A stretch of DNA of 64,000 bases. Origin: Microbacterium sp. M28 (GTDB lineage: Bacteria; Actinomycetota; Actinomycetes; Actinomycetales; Microbacteriaceae). The notes beneath the pieces were generated by a model. The model saw nothing but the letters and a program-made list of their open reading frames with translations. It ran no database searches and was not told the origin of the DNA. The stretch covers positions 930,001 through 994,000 of the forward strand of contig NZ_CP107546.1 of assembly GCF_025836995.1 (NCBI RefSeq), in the 5' to 3' direction. The position numbers and the translations under genes were made by a program. This document shows positions 9,835 to 18,246 of this stretch, one piece after another (positions within the stretch are counted from its first letter, which is position 1; every line of letters begins with the position of its first letter).

Positions 9835-10305
9835 ATGGCGAGACGCGCGGCTTCCCCTTCGTCGTCTGCGCGCACGGTCGACGTGCGCGAGTGGGCGTCC
9901 GGCATCCGGCTGTCCGCCTTCTCCGTGATCATGCTGTCGCTCGTGGTGCTCGGCGCCTGGGTGCTCGTGCCGACGCTGGGCACCTACATCGAACAGCGCC
10001 AGCAGATCGCGGCGCTCGAGCAGGCGGTACAGCTCTCCAAGGAGGAGATCGCCGCCCTCGAACTGGAGCAGCAGCGCTGGGAGGATCCGGCCTACATCAC
10101 CACGCAGGCTCGCGAGCGGCTGTACTACGTCAAGCCCGGTGAGGTCGTCTACCTCATCGACAACGACCTGGACGCCGCGGCCCTGCCCCAGGAGCAGCAG
10201 CCGGTCAGCGCCGAGCTCGAGGAGAGCAGGGCCGACTGGATGCCGCAGTTGCTGCGCAGCCTCGCCGGCGCCGGTCTCGCGCAGACCGCGGCCGAGGGCG
10301 GGTAG
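9835..10305 (+). CDS. ftsB: FtsB/DivIC-type septum formation initiator
   Basis: 156 residues: a cytoplasmic basic N-terminus, one membrane helix at about 30-52, a leucine-zipper-like coiled coil (IEQRQQIAALEQAVQLSKEE) and the DivIC motif WEDPAYITTQARERLYYVKPGE. It is a divisome protein that bridges FtsL and FtsQ at the septum. Its position directly after eno is the usual one in Actinobacteria. ATG 9835 is preceded by GAAGGGGGAG. The C-terminal tail beyond residue 110 is acidic and poorly conserved. Confidence 0.9.
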   Translation: MARRAASPSSSARTVDVREWASGIRLSAFSVIMLSLVVLGAWVLVPTLGTYIEQRQQIAALEQAVQLSKEEIAALELEQQRWEDPAYITTQARERLYYVKPGEVVYLIDNDLDAAALPQEQQPVSAELEESRADWMPQLLRSLAGAGLAQTAAEGG

Positions 10306-10342
10306 AGGCTTCGCACAGGCGCGCCTCCCGTACGCTGGAGAG

Positions 10343-10864
10343 GTGACGACACCGCCTTTCGCCCCGCCCACCGCCGCTGAGCTCGACGTTCTGACCGCTC
10401 AGCTCGGACGCCCCGTGCGCGGCGTCGTCGGCATCGCAGCCCGGTGCGTGTGCGGCAACCCGACCGTCGTCGCGACCCTGCCTCGGCTGCCCGACGGCAC
10501 CCCGTTCCCGACGTTCTACTACCTGACCCACCCGGCGGCCACGGCGGCGATGTCGACGCTGGAGGCCACGCAGGTGATGCCCGAGCTGGCGTCCCGCCTC
10601 GCCGAGGACGAGCAGATCGCCGACGCGTACCGCGCCGCGCACGAGGCATATCTCTCCGATCGCGCGCAGTTCGGCGATGTGGCCGAGATCGATGGCATCT
10701 CGGCCGGCGGGATGCCGACCCGCATCAAGTGCCTGCACGCCCTGGCCGGCCATTCGCTGGCCGCGGGTCCCGGAGTCAACCCGATCGGCGATGCCGCGCT
10801 GGCCCGCTCCAGCTGGTCGCCGGAGCGATGCCAGTGCGAGCAGCCGGGGGCCGCGATCGCATGA
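10343..10864 (+). CDS. DUF501 domain-containing protein
   Basis: 173 residues. The family pattern is visible: LGRPVRGVVGIAARCVCGNPTVVATLPRL, FPTFYYLTHP, and a histidine- and cysteine-containing C-terminus (RIKCLHALAGHSLA ... RCQC). DUF501 proteins are almost confined to Actinobacteria, sit downstream of ftsB and have no established function. The conserved Cys and His suggest metal binding. The GTG at 10343 has TACGCT 6 nt upstream and no good Shine-Dalgarno, so a leaderless start is likely. The last codons overlap the next gene as ATGA. Confidence 0.88.
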   Translation: MTTPPFAPPTAAELDVLTAQLGRPVRGVVGIAARCVCGNPTVVATLPRLPDGTPFPTFYYLTHPAATAAMSTLEATQVMPELASRLAEDEQIADAYRAAHEAYLSDRAQFGDVAEIDGISAGGMPTRIKCLHALAGHSLAAGPGVNPIGDAALARSSWSPERCQCEQPGAAIA

Positions 10865-12165
10865 GGCGACGGAGGATGCTGAGCAGCCTCGTCGCAGTCG
10901 CGGCGATGTCGGCATCCGTCCTGCTCACCGGCGTCGCGCCGGCGGCGACTCCGACGCCCACGCCGGCCGTCGAGGAGCAGGCCGATCCGATCCGCGCCGC
11001 CGAGTACTGGCTCGACGGTGCGCGCGTCCACGAGGCATGGAAGACGACCCGCGGTGAGGGGGTCAGGATCGCGGTCATCGACACCGGTGTCGCGCAGGGG
11101 CCAGTGGCCTTCAAGGGCGTCGTCGACGGCACGGACGTCTCGGGCACCGGTGCGGACGACGGGCGCACCCCGGTCGGCACGATCGACGTCGACCACGGAT
11201 CGTGGGTCGCCTCGTTGGCGGCGGCCAGACCGGCGGACGACGGCACGGGGATGATCGGCGTCGCCCCGGAGGCCGAGCTGCTCTCGATCTCGGTCAACTT
11301 CGGTGCCTCGGCCGTCGTGCCGTTCACGGAGCAGATCGCCGATGCGATGCGCTGGGCGGTGGACAACGGCGCGGACATCATCAACCTCTCCTTCACGACG
11401 AACACCCTGGACTGGGATCGCAGCTGGGACGAGGCGTTCCTGTACGCCTACGAGCACGACGTCGTGGTCGTGGTCGCAGCGGGCAACCGCGGGAACGGCA
11501 CATCGATCGTCGGCGCGCCGGCGACGATCCCCGGCGTGCTCACGGTGGGCGGAGTCAACCAGCACGGCGAGGCGAGCGTCGAAGCGTCGACGCAGGGCAT
11601 CACCATCGGCATCTCCGCACCGAGCGAGGGACTGCTCGGTGTCTCCGCCGACGGCCGCGTCGCCGAATGGGATGGCACGAGCGGCGCCGCCCCGATCGTC
11701 GCCGGCGTGGCTGCGCTGGTCCGATCCGCGCACCCGGACCTCAGCGCCGGCAACGTGATCAACCGGATCCTCAAGACGGCGATCCCGGTCGAAGGCGTCG
11801 CGCGCGTTCCCGATCCGCTGTACGGCTACGGCCTCATCGACGCCTCCGCGGCGGTGACGGCGCCGGTCGCCGAGGTGGATTCCGAGCCGGCCGCGGCGCT
11901 CGAGGAGTGGATCAGGGTCTACCGCAGGGCGGAGACCGTGCCGCAGCCGACGCCGACGGTCGGGCCCGTCTCCGTCGAGCCCCTGCCGGCCGCCGACCCG
12001 CCCAGCGAAGCCGGTTCCCCGCTTCTTCCCAGTGCCCAGACGCTGCTGTACGGTACCCTGCCGCTCATCGTCCTCACAGTCCCTGGTATCCTGGTTGCGC
12101 TAGGCGTCACCGCAGCTGCCCGGCGTATCCGTAGGGCGCGCGCGCAGCGCACGCCTGCCCCCTGA
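10861..12165 (+). CDS. Secreted membrane-anchored S8 serine protease (mycosin-like subtilase)
   Basis: 434 residues. A signal peptide (about 1-29) is followed by a subtilase domain with the triad Asp74 (VIDTG), His112 (DHGSWVAS) and Ser274 (GTSGAAP), plus the oxyanion Asn in AAGNRG. A proline-rich stretch and one C-terminal membrane helix (about 403-425) with a basic cytoplasmic tail complete the mycosin layout. Mycosins belong to type VII secretion, but no EccC, EccD or WXG100 gene is seen here. It is translationally coupled to the DUF501 gene (ATGA). In this genus a stand-alone cell-surface protease is a reasonable reading. Confidence 0.85.
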   Translation: MRRRRMLSSLVAVAAMSASVLLTGVAPAATPTPTPAVEEQADPIRAAEYWLDGARVHEAWKTTRGEGVRIAVIDTGVAQGPVAFKGVVDGTDVSGTGADDGRTPVGTIDVDHGSWVASLAAARPADDGTGMIGVAPEAELLSISVNFGASAVVPFTEQIADAMRWAVDNGADIINLSFTTNTLDWDRSWDEAFLYAYEHDVVVVVAAGNRGNGTSIVGAPATIPGVLTVGGVNQHGEASVEASTQGITIGISAPSEGLLGVSADGRVAEWDGTSGAAPIVAGVAALVRSAHPDLSAGNVINRILKTAIPVEGVARVPDPLYGYGLIDASAAVTAPVAEVDSEPAAALEEWIRVYRRAETVPQPTPTVGPVSVEPLPAADPPSEAGSPLLPSAQTLLYGTLPLIVLTVPGILVALGVTAAARRIRRARAQRTPAP

Positions 12166-12182
12166 CAAGGAGTTTCCCCTCT

Positions 12183-13625
12183 GTGGCTGAGAACAGCACT
12201 GTGCCCAAGATTCTGATCGTCGGCGGTGGCTACGCGGGTTTCTACACAGCGTGGAAGCTCGAGAAGCACCTCCGCAAGGGCGAAGCCGAGGTCACCATGG
12301 TCGACCCGCTTCCCTACATGACCTACCTTCCGTTCCTGCCCGAGGTGGCAGCCGGATCGATCGAGCCGCGCCACGCCGTTGTCTCGACCCGTCGTCACCT
12401 CAAGCGCACGAACGTGGTCGCCGCCAAGGTGACCAAGATCGACCACGCCAACAAGGTCGCCACCATCACGCCGGCTGACGGCGAGGCGTACGAGTTCGCG
12501 TACGACCAGATCGTGGTGACCGCCGGTTCGGTGTCCCGCACGTTCCCGATCCCGGGGATCGCGGACAACGCGATCGGCATGAAGTCGATCGAAGAGGCCG
12601 TGTGGGTCCGGGACAAGCTGCTGTCGAACTTCGACCGCGCTGCCGCCCTTCCCGCCGGTCCCGAGCGCGAGCGTCTGCTCACGGTCGTCGTCGTCGGTGG
12701 TGGCTTCGCCGGTATCGAGACCTTCGCCGAGCTGCGGTCGTTCGCGTCGGCGCTGCTCAAGCGCTACCCGGAGCTGTCGTTCGAGGAGACGCACTTCCAC
12801 CTGATCGAGGCCATGGGTCGCATCATGCCCGAGGTCTCCCTGCCCACCAGCGAGTGGGTGCTCAAGGACCTCGCCAAGCGCGGCGCCAACGTGCACCTGG
12901 ACACCCAGGTCACGGGTGCGGTCGACGGCAACGTCGAGCTGTCCACCGGACAGGTCATCCCGACCGACATCATCGTGTGGACCGCCGGCGTCATGGCGAA
13001 CCCGCAGGTCGTCCGTGCCGGCGACCTCCCCGTCGAGGAGCGCGGTCGCATCCGCGCCCAGGCGGACCTGCGCGTGATCGATGCGGACGGCAACGTCGTC
13101 GACGGCGCATGGACCGCGGGTGACGTCTCGGCGGTTCCCGACCTCACCGGTGGTGGCGTCGGCGGCTTCTGCGTCCCGAACGCCCAGCACGCGGTCCGCC
13201 AGGCGAAGCGTCTCGCGAAGAACCTCGTCGCAGTCCTGCGCGGCGAGGCTCCGGTCGACTACGTCCACAAGAACCTCGGCGCGGTCGCAGGCCTCGGCCT
13301 CGGCACGGGCGTCTTCCAGTCCGGCAAGATCGCGCTCAAGGGCTTCGTCGCCTGGGTCGCGCACCGCGGATACCACGGCCTCGCGATGCCGACGTGGGAG
13401 CGCAAGTGGCGCGTGCTGTGGGGCTGGTGGCACAACCTGTGGCTCGACCGCGACATCGTGAACCTCGAGAAGGTGCAGGAGCCGCGCGCGTTCTTCGAGC
13501 AGTTCGCGTCGCGCCCTCGCCCGGCCGCGGATGCCGCCCCCGCCGCTCCGGCTGCCCCTGCGAAGGCCGAGGCACCGGCCGCTGCCGAAGCTCCGACTGA
13601 GAAGGCTGCCGTCGGCGCCAATTGA
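12183..13625 (+). CDS. ndh: Type II NADH:quinone oxidoreductase (NDH-2)
   Basis: 480 residues. Two Rossmann motifs are clear: ILIVGGGYAGFYTAWKLE (FAD) and VVVVGGGFAGIETFAEL (NADH). DIIVWTAGVMANP and GAWTAGDVSAVPDLTGGG fit the FAD/quinone region, and the C-terminal amphipathic part (LWLDRDIVNLE) is typical of membrane-peripheral NDH-2. It passes electrons from NADH to menaquinone without pumping protons. The last 40 residues are an Ala/Pro/Glu-rich tail not needed for the fold. It starts at GTG 12183 after CAAGGAG and ends at a strong terminator. Confidence 0.92.
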   Translation: MAENSTVPKILIVGGGYAGFYTAWKLEKHLRKGEAEVTMVDPLPYMTYLPFLPEVAAGSIEPRHAVVSTRRHLKRTNVVAAKVTKIDHANKVATITPADGEAYEFAYDQIVVTAGSVSRTFPIPGIADNAIGMKSIEEAVWVRDKLLSNFDRAAALPAGPERERLLTVVVVGGGFAGIETFAELRSFASALLKRYPELSFEETHFHLIEAMGRIMPEVSLPTSEWVLKDLAKRGANVHLDTQVTGAVDGNVELSTGQVIPTDIIVWTAGVMANPQVVRAGDLPVEERGRIRAQADLRVIDADGNVVDGAWTAGDVSAVPDLTGGGVGGFCVPNAQHAVRQAKRLAKNLVAVLRGEAPVDYVHKNLGAVAGLGLGTGVFQSGKIALKGFVAWVAHRGYHGLAMPTWERKWRVLWGWWHNLWLDRDIVNLEKVQEPRAFFEQFASRPRPAADAAPAAPAAPAKAEAPAAAEAPTEKAAVGAN

Positions 13626-13630
13626 TCCTC

Positions 13631-13670
13631 ACGACGAAAGCCCCGTTCTCCGGAACGGGGCTTTCGTCGT
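13631..13670 (+). terminator. Rho-independent terminator after ndh
   Basis: A perfect 18-bp stem (ACGACGAAAGCCCCGTTC and its complement) closes on the loop TCCG. It starts 5 bp after the ndh stop and has only a short T-containing tail. Confidence 0.85.
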
Positions 13671-13751
13671 CTCCGAGGAGATCCATAACCTGATTCGATA
13701 GCGTCATCCGTGCAAGGGGAGTACTCCCGTCTGCGGCGGTGTCGTCATTAC

Positions 13752-13769
13752 GGACATGCGATCATGTCC
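13752..13769. promoter_or_regulatory. Palindrome GGACATG-CGAT-CATGTCC
   Basis: Perfect 7-bp arms around a 4-bp centre, in the 259-bp gap between ndh and the proline-rich gene. It is a candidate operator, and its regulator is unknown. Nothing else in the gap is recognisable. Confidence 0.4.
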
Positions 13770-13884
13770 CGGCCCGCCGGCCCCATCGGGGCGGAGGAGA
13801 CCTTGGCAGTCCGCCAGCGCGGACGCCACGGCTCCCTGTGCGCAGGTCCGTGGCCGTCCGCATCACTCGATGAAGGATCGCACC

Positions 13885-14736
13885 ATGGACAAGATCTCCC
13901 GCCTGCTCGGCATGGCGTCGCAGGCTCTGGACAAGAAGACGGCGGCGAACCGGGGTGGTTCGTCCGGCTCCACCGACTGGGGTGGAATCCTCCGAGGCGC
14001 GGTGGATGCCGTGCGCACGCCGTCTGGTCCGGGGAACGCGGGTACGCCGATGGCCGGGACGTCCGCCTACGCACCGCCGCCCGCTGATGGCGCCGGACCG
14101 TACACGCCGCCGCCCGCCGCTGGGGGCCGCCCGTACACACCGCCGCCCGCGCACGGTCAGACTCCGAGCACTCTTGGCTCCGATGCGGACCGCGCGGCGA
14201 TCGCGCGATACGACTACCTGATGCAGACCGCGGAGCCGCACCGCGTCGAACAGATCCACCGGGACGCGTTCGCCCGACTGAGCCCCGAACAGCGCGCACA
14301 CGTCGCGCAGCGCATGCAGGCCGAGTTCGGGCCTGGTGAACGGCCCGCTTCGGCATCCGCGGACGATCTCGCCCGCGCTGCCGGACGCGCCGAGGCGGCG
14401 CAGCCGGGCCGGATGCGCGGACTGCTCTCGCGGGTGAAGGGCGGCGGCGCTGGAGGAGCTGCGTTCGTGGCCGGCGGGGCGGCGCTCGGCGCCCTGGGCG
14501 CTGTGGCAGCGGGGGCCGTCCTCAGCGCGGCGGCGGCGCCGCTTCTCGAGCATGCGACCGCGATGGGAGTCGACTTCGCCGGTCTGGCTGAAGGGCTTGA
14601 CCTCGAAGCACTCGCAGGAGGCGCTGAGGGGCTTCTCGGATCGGCCGGGGACACCGTCGCCGGTGCCGGCGAGTCGGTGTCCGACTGGGGTTCCGCGCTC
14701 GGCGATCTCGGGCTGGGAGACATCTTCGGTCGCTGA
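13885..14736 (+). CDS. Unrecognised protein with proline-rich repeats and hydrophobic Ala/Gly region
   Basis: 283 residues, no family recognised. The N-terminus MDKISRLLGMASQALDKK is a short amphipathic helix. Residues about 50-95 contain three YxPPPA-type repeats (AYAPPPADG, PYTPPPAAG, PYTPPPAHG). Residues 100-160 look like a helical domain (IARYDYLMQTAEPHRVEQIHRDAFARLSPEQR). An Ala/Gly-rich hydrophobic stretch at 192-220 could cross the membrane or form an amphipathic bundle. I chose ATG 13885 because GAAGGA lies 7 nt upstream; ATG 13870 is an alternative. Family members are sometimes labelled cation-transporting ATPase without visible support. Confidence 0.7.
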   Translation: MDKISRLLGMASQALDKKTAANRGGSSGSTDWGGILRGAVDAVRTPSGPGNAGTPMAGTSAYAPPPADGAGPYTPPPAAGGRPYTPPPAHGQTPSTLGSDADRAAIARYDYLMQTAEPHRVEQIHRDAFARLSPEQRAHVAQRMQAEFGPGERPASASADDLARAAGRAEAAQPGRMRGLLSRVKGGGAGGAAFVAGGAALGALGAVAAGAVLSAAAAPLLEHATAMGVDFAGLAEGLDLEALAGGAEGLLGSAGDTVAGAGESVSDWGSALGDLGLGDIFGR

Positions 14737-14811
14737 CGCCTTCGCGCGCTGACGGTGCCCCGGGCTGGATCCTCGCGCGCTCGGTCACGCTTCTGGCGGG
14801 TCCGGATGCGA

Positions 14812-14896
14812 TGCCCCGCCTCATGTGTGACCGATCGCTCGGACGGGCACGCGTGAGGCGGGCTCACAGCGGGGGAAGCCGCCTCACGTGCGACCG
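14812..14896. repeat. Three copies of a CCGCCTCAyGyGyG motif, middle one inverted
   Basis: CCCGCCTCATGTGTGACCG (about 14815-14833), the reverse complement of CCCGCCTCACGCGTG (about 14848-14862) and GCCGCCTCACGTGCGACCG (14878-14896). They can fold into alternative hairpins between the proline-rich gene and the tRNA. No function is evident. Confidence 0.6.
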
Positions 14897-14935
14897 TTGC
14901 AGCGGCCTCGGCCGGCGGGGCCTGCGAGGTTGCCG

Positions 14936-15009
14936 TACCCCCGGTCGGATTCGAACCGACACTTTGGCGAGTTTAAGTCGCCTGCCTCTGCCGATTGGGC
15001 TACGGGGGC
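14936..15009 (-). tRNA. tRNA with UAA anticodon (Leu), class-I length
   Basis: A 74-nt cloverleaf: 7-bp acceptor stem GCCCCCG/CGGGGGT with a terminal G-U, discriminator A, a 3-bp D stem, anticodon stem GGCGA/TCGCC with loop CTTAAAC (anticodon TAA at 14975-14973), a 5-nt variable loop and T-arm GTCGG-TTCGAAT-CCGAC. CCA is not encoded. Normal tRNA-Leu is class II with a long variable arm, so this is atypical for its anticodon. It could still be charged with Leu or be a non-canonical tRNA. Confidence 0.9.
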
Positions 15010-15061
15010 ATGCCGTTCAGCCTATCGGCGGAAGGCATCGGCCAGGTCGTAGGGTGGGGGA

Positions 15062-16294
15062 GTGCTCGACCTGATCGCCGGCCCGACGAACCCCTCCCCG
15101 CGCGCGTGGGAGGACCCCGCGCGCTGGTGGTCGAGACTCAGCGAGGCGACGGCTCACCTGCCGGCACCGGTCGCGATCATCGACGCCGATGCGCTGCGCC
15201 ACAATGCGCTGGACATGCTCGTCCGGGCCGGAGGCATCCCGATCCGCGTCGCGTCCAAGTCGGTGCGCGTGCGGGCCGTGCTGGATGCGGTGCTGAAGCT
15301 GCCCGGATACCGCGGAATCCTCGCCTTCACGCTCGGCGAGGCGCTCTGGCTCGCCGAGACGCACGACGACGTCGTGGTGGGGTACCCGAGCGTCGACCGG
15401 GCGGGGATCGCGCGGCTCGGGCAGGACGAGATCGCCGCATCGCGGATCACCCTGATGATCGACGATCCTGCGCACCTCGATCTGATCGATGCGGTCGCCG
15501 CGCCGGGCAGGCGAGCCGAGATCCGAGTGGCGATCGACGCCGACGCCTCCTGGCGATCGTCGGCGTTGGGACACATCGGCGTGCGTCGGTCCCCGCTCTA
15601 CACGGCCGCCGACGTCGCCCGGTTCGCGCGGACGATCGCCCGACGCGATGGATTCCGCCTCGTCGGCCTGCAGATGTACGAGGCCCAGATCGCGGGCCAG
15701 GGTGACGACGCGGGCACGGATGCACCGCTGATCCGATTCGCTCAGGCGCGCTCGCGCGAAGACCTGCTCCGCCGCCGCACCGAGATCGCCACGGCGATCA
15801 GCGACATCGCACCGCTCGAGTTCCTCAACGGCGGGGGCACTGGTTCGCTGGAGTTCACCGGCAGCGACGAGTCCGTCACGGAGGCGACGGCGGGGAGCGG
15901 CCTGCTGGGCGGGCATCTCTTCGACGGCTATCGCTCGTTCCAGCCCGCCCCGGCGTCCGCGTTCGCGTTCGACGTCGTGCGACGGCCAGCCGCCGACATC
16001 GTGACCGTGCTCGGCGGCGGATGGATCGCATCCGGGCCGTCCGTCGCGTCGCGCCAGCCTCGTGCCGTCTGGCCTGCGGGGCTTCGCACGCTTGCGCGTG
16101 AGGCGGCCGGCGAGGTGCAGACGCCGTTGCAGGGCCGAGCGGCACGCTCGATGAGCATCGGGGATCGCGTCTGGTTCCGGCACGCGAAGAGCGGCGAGCC
16201 CGCGGAGCGGATCGACGCGTACCAACTCGTCTCCGGTGACGAGGTGGTCGACGAGCTGCCCACGTACCGCGGCGAGGGAAAGGCGTTCCTGTGA
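15062..16294 (+). CDS. Alanine-racemase-like fold-type III PLP protein (amino acid deaminase/aldolase group)
   Basis: 410 residues. The N-terminal half has the TIM-barrel pattern of D-threonine aldolase or alanine racemase relatives: PVAIIDADALRHNALDMLVRA, then IRVASKSVRVRAVL where the Lys is the expected PLP anchor, then DADASWRSSALGHIGVRRSPL and LEFLNGGGTGSLEFTG (phosphate-binding glycine region). The C-terminal part (GDRVWFRHAKSGEPAERIDAYQLV) matches the beta domain of this group. It starts at GTG 15062 with TAGGGT 6 nt upstream, a leaderless pattern. Its stop overlaps the oxidase start (GTGA), and this two-gene pairing recurs in Actinobacteria. The substrate is not known. Confidence 0.75.
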   Translation: MLDLIAGPTNPSPRAWEDPARWWSRLSEATAHLPAPVAIIDADALRHNALDMLVRAGGIPIRVASKSVRVRAVLDAVLKLPGYRGILAFTLGEALWLAETHDDVVVGYPSVDRAGIARLGQDEIAASRITLMIDDPAHLDLIDAVAAPGRRAEIRVAIDADASWRSSALGHIGVRRSPLYTAADVARFARTIARRDGFRLVGLQMYEAQIAGQGDDAGTDAPLIRFAQARSREDLLRRRTEIATAISDIAPLEFLNGGGTGSLEFTGSDESVTEATAGSGLLGGHLFDGYRSFQPAPASAFAFDVVRRPAADIVTVLGGGWIASGPSVASRQPRAVWPAGLRTLAREAAGEVQTPLQGRAARSMSIGDRVWFRHAKSGEPAERIDAYQLVSGDEVVDELPTYRGEGKAFL

Positions 16295-17604
16295 CACGAC
16301 TCGGCGGAAGCTGGCAGAACTGGGCGCGCTCGGCGTCCGTCGATCCCGTTCGTGTCGAGCGGCCGCGAACGCCGGAGGGAGTGCAGCGCGCCGTGCAGGC
16401 GGCAACCGCGCAGAATCTGCCGATCAAACCGGTCGGCGCAGGGCACAGCTTCACCGGCATCGCCGTCGCGCCCGGTGTTCTGCTGGACCTGAGCGACATG
16501 CAGGGCCTCGTCGCCGCGGATGCCGGGACAGGACGCGCCACCTTCCTCGCGGGCACTCGCCTGCACCGCATCCCCGCCCTGCTCGCGCCCTTCGGTCTGG
16601 CGATGGAGAACCTGGGCGACATCGATCGCCAGTCGATCGCCGGCGCGGTCTCGACCGGCACGCACGGCACCGGACTCCGATTCGGCGGCCTCGCCACGCA
16701 GGTCGTCGGAGCGGTCATGATCACCGCGGCCGGCGAATTCCTGCGGGTGAACGAGCAGGAGAACGCGGAGATGCTCCCCGCGATCGCCCTGGGGCTCGGC
16801 TCACTCGGCATCCTCGTGGAGGTGACGCTGCGCTGCGTACCCGCCTTCGTGATGCATGCGATCGACGAACCTGCACCTCTGGACGACGTACTCGCCACGC
16901 TGCACGATCGCGCGCAGGCGATCGACCACTTCGAGTTCTACTGGTTCCCGCATACAGATGTGGCGCTCACCAAACGCCAGGAGCGCATGCCGGAGTCCAC
17001 GCGCCGGCGGCCACTGCCGGCTGTGGGGCGGTGGGTCGACGAGACTCTGCTGTCGAACACCGTCTACCGTGCGGTCTGCGGTGCCTCTCGAGCCGTCCCG
17101 GCGATCACACCGCGGTTCAACCGGCTCGCCGTGCGGCTGACGGGCGATCGCGAGTACACCGATCGTTCGCACACCGTCTTCACCCAGCGTCGGGCGGTCC
17201 GGTTCCGTGAGATGGAGTACGCGCTGCCGGCCGAGAACGTCGTCCCGGCGTTCCGCGCCGTGCGCGAGCTGATCGCGAGGCGCGGGTGGCGGATCGAGTT
17301 CCCGGTCGAGGTGCGATTCGCTGCGGCGGACGATCTCTGGATGTCGACCGCCTACGGTCGTGCCACGGGCTACATCGCGGTGCACCGGTACTGGCGTGTC
17401 GATCCGACCGAGTACTTCAACGCGGTCGAGGAGATCATGCTCGAGCACGGCGGACGCCCGCACTGGGGAAAGCTGCACACGCTCGACGCCGAGCGGCTCC
17501 GTGAGCGGTACCCCCGATTCGATGACTTCCGGGCGCTGCGCGACCGGTTGGACCCCGAGCGACGGTTCCACAATCGCCACCTCGGACGCGTGCTCGGCGA
17601 CTGA
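16291..17604 (+). CDS. D-arabinono-1,4-lactone oxidase-type FAD-linked oxidoreductase
   Basis: 437 residues. The N-terminal PCMH/VAO FAD domain is clear: NWARSASVDPVRVERPRTPEGVQRAV, KPVGAGHSFTGIAV (adenine and pyrophosphate binding) and GAVSTGTHGTG. The C-terminal ALO domain ends in the usual HWGKLHTL ... RYPRFDDFRALRDRLDPERRFHN. It oxidises sugar-1,4-lactones or related alditols with O2 or another acceptor. The GTG start overlaps the upstream gene by 4 bp, so both are made together. The real substrate in this organism is unknown, since classical ascorbate synthesis is not expected. Confidence 0.88.
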   Translation: MTRLGGSWQNWARSASVDPVRVERPRTPEGVQRAVQAATAQNLPIKPVGAGHSFTGIAVAPGVLLDLSDMQGLVAADAGTGRATFLAGTRLHRIPALLAPFGLAMENLGDIDRQSIAGAVSTGTHGTGLRFGGLATQVVGAVMITAAGEFLRVNEQENAEMLPAIALGLGSLGILVEVTLRCVPAFVMHAIDEPAPLDDVLATLHDRAQAIDHFEFYWFPHTDVALTKRQERMPESTRRRPLPAVGRWVDETLLSNTVYRAVCGASRAVPAITPRFNRLAVRLTGDREYTDRSHTVFTQRRAVRFREMEYALPAENVVPAFRAVRELIARRGWRIEFPVEVRFAAADDLWMSTAYGRATGYIAVHRYWRVDPTEYFNAVEEIMLEHGGRPHWGKLHTLDAERLRERYPRFDDFRALRDRLDPERRFHNRHLGRVLGD

Positions 17605-17672
17605 GCTTCGTCCAGTCGATGCGCAGACTGCGCGACTAGGATGAAGGAAATCTGCGGAAGGGGTGGCCTCCC

Positions 17673-18242
17673 ATGTGGGAATGGCTCGTGCCGGTACTGA
17701 TCGTCGTCGGTGTCATCGTGATCGTCGGCATCTATCTGTGGGCGACCTACAACTCCCTCGTCCAGCTCAACGTGCGCGTGGACGAGGCGTGGAGCGGCAT
17801 CACCGTGCAGCTCAAGCGTCGAGCCGACCTCATCCCGAACCTCATCGAGTCCGTGAAGGGCTACGCGTCGCACGAGAAAGCGGTGTTCGAGAACGTCACA
17901 CGCGCTCGCGCGGAGACCCTCTCGGCCGCAGGTCCGGCAGAGGCGGGCATCGCGGAAGGACATCTGCAGCAGGCGCTGAAGAGCCTGTTCGCCGTGGCCG
18001 AGGCGTATCCCCAACTGCAGGCCAGCCAGAACTTCCTGCAGCTCCAGCACTCGCTGGTCGACACCGAGGACAAGATCCAGGCCGCCCGCCGCTTCTACAA
18101 CGGCGGCGTCCGCGAACTGAACACCAAGATCAAGGTGTTCCCGAACAACCTCTTCGCGCGCGGTCTCGGCTTCACCGAGCGCGAGTTCTTCGAGGTCGCC
18201 GACGGCACGACGATCTCCGAGCCGCCGCGCGTTCAGTTCTGA
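17673..18242 (+). CDS. LemA family protein
   Basis: 189 residues: one N-terminal membrane helix (about 5-27) directly followed by the LemA signature YNSLVQLNVRVDEAWSGITVQLKRRADLIPNLIESVKGYASHE. The remainder is a helical bundle with NFLQLQHSLVDTEDKIQAARRFYNGGVRELNTKI and the conserved end GFTEREFFEV. LemA proteins are membrane-anchored with the bundle outside or inside depending on the species, and their function is poorly defined. ATG 17673 has GGAAGGGGTG upstream. It seems to be monocistronic, although it follows the oxidase by 68 bp. Confidence 0.92.
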   Translation: MWEWLVPVLIVVGVIVIVGIYLWATYNSLVQLNVRVDEAWSGITVQLKRRADLIPNLIESVKGYASHEKAVFENVTRARAETLSAAGPAEAGIAEGHLQQALKSLFAVAEAYPQLQASQNFLQLQHSLVDTEDKIQAARRFYNGGVRELNTKIKVFPNNLFARGLGFTEREFFEVADGTTISEPPRVQF

Positions 18243-18246
18243 GGCG

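Noticed and set aside
13671..13884. Riboswitch before the proline-rich gene
   Set aside because: Several short palindromes occur, but none arranges into a known aptamer; only the GGACATG palindrome is recorded.
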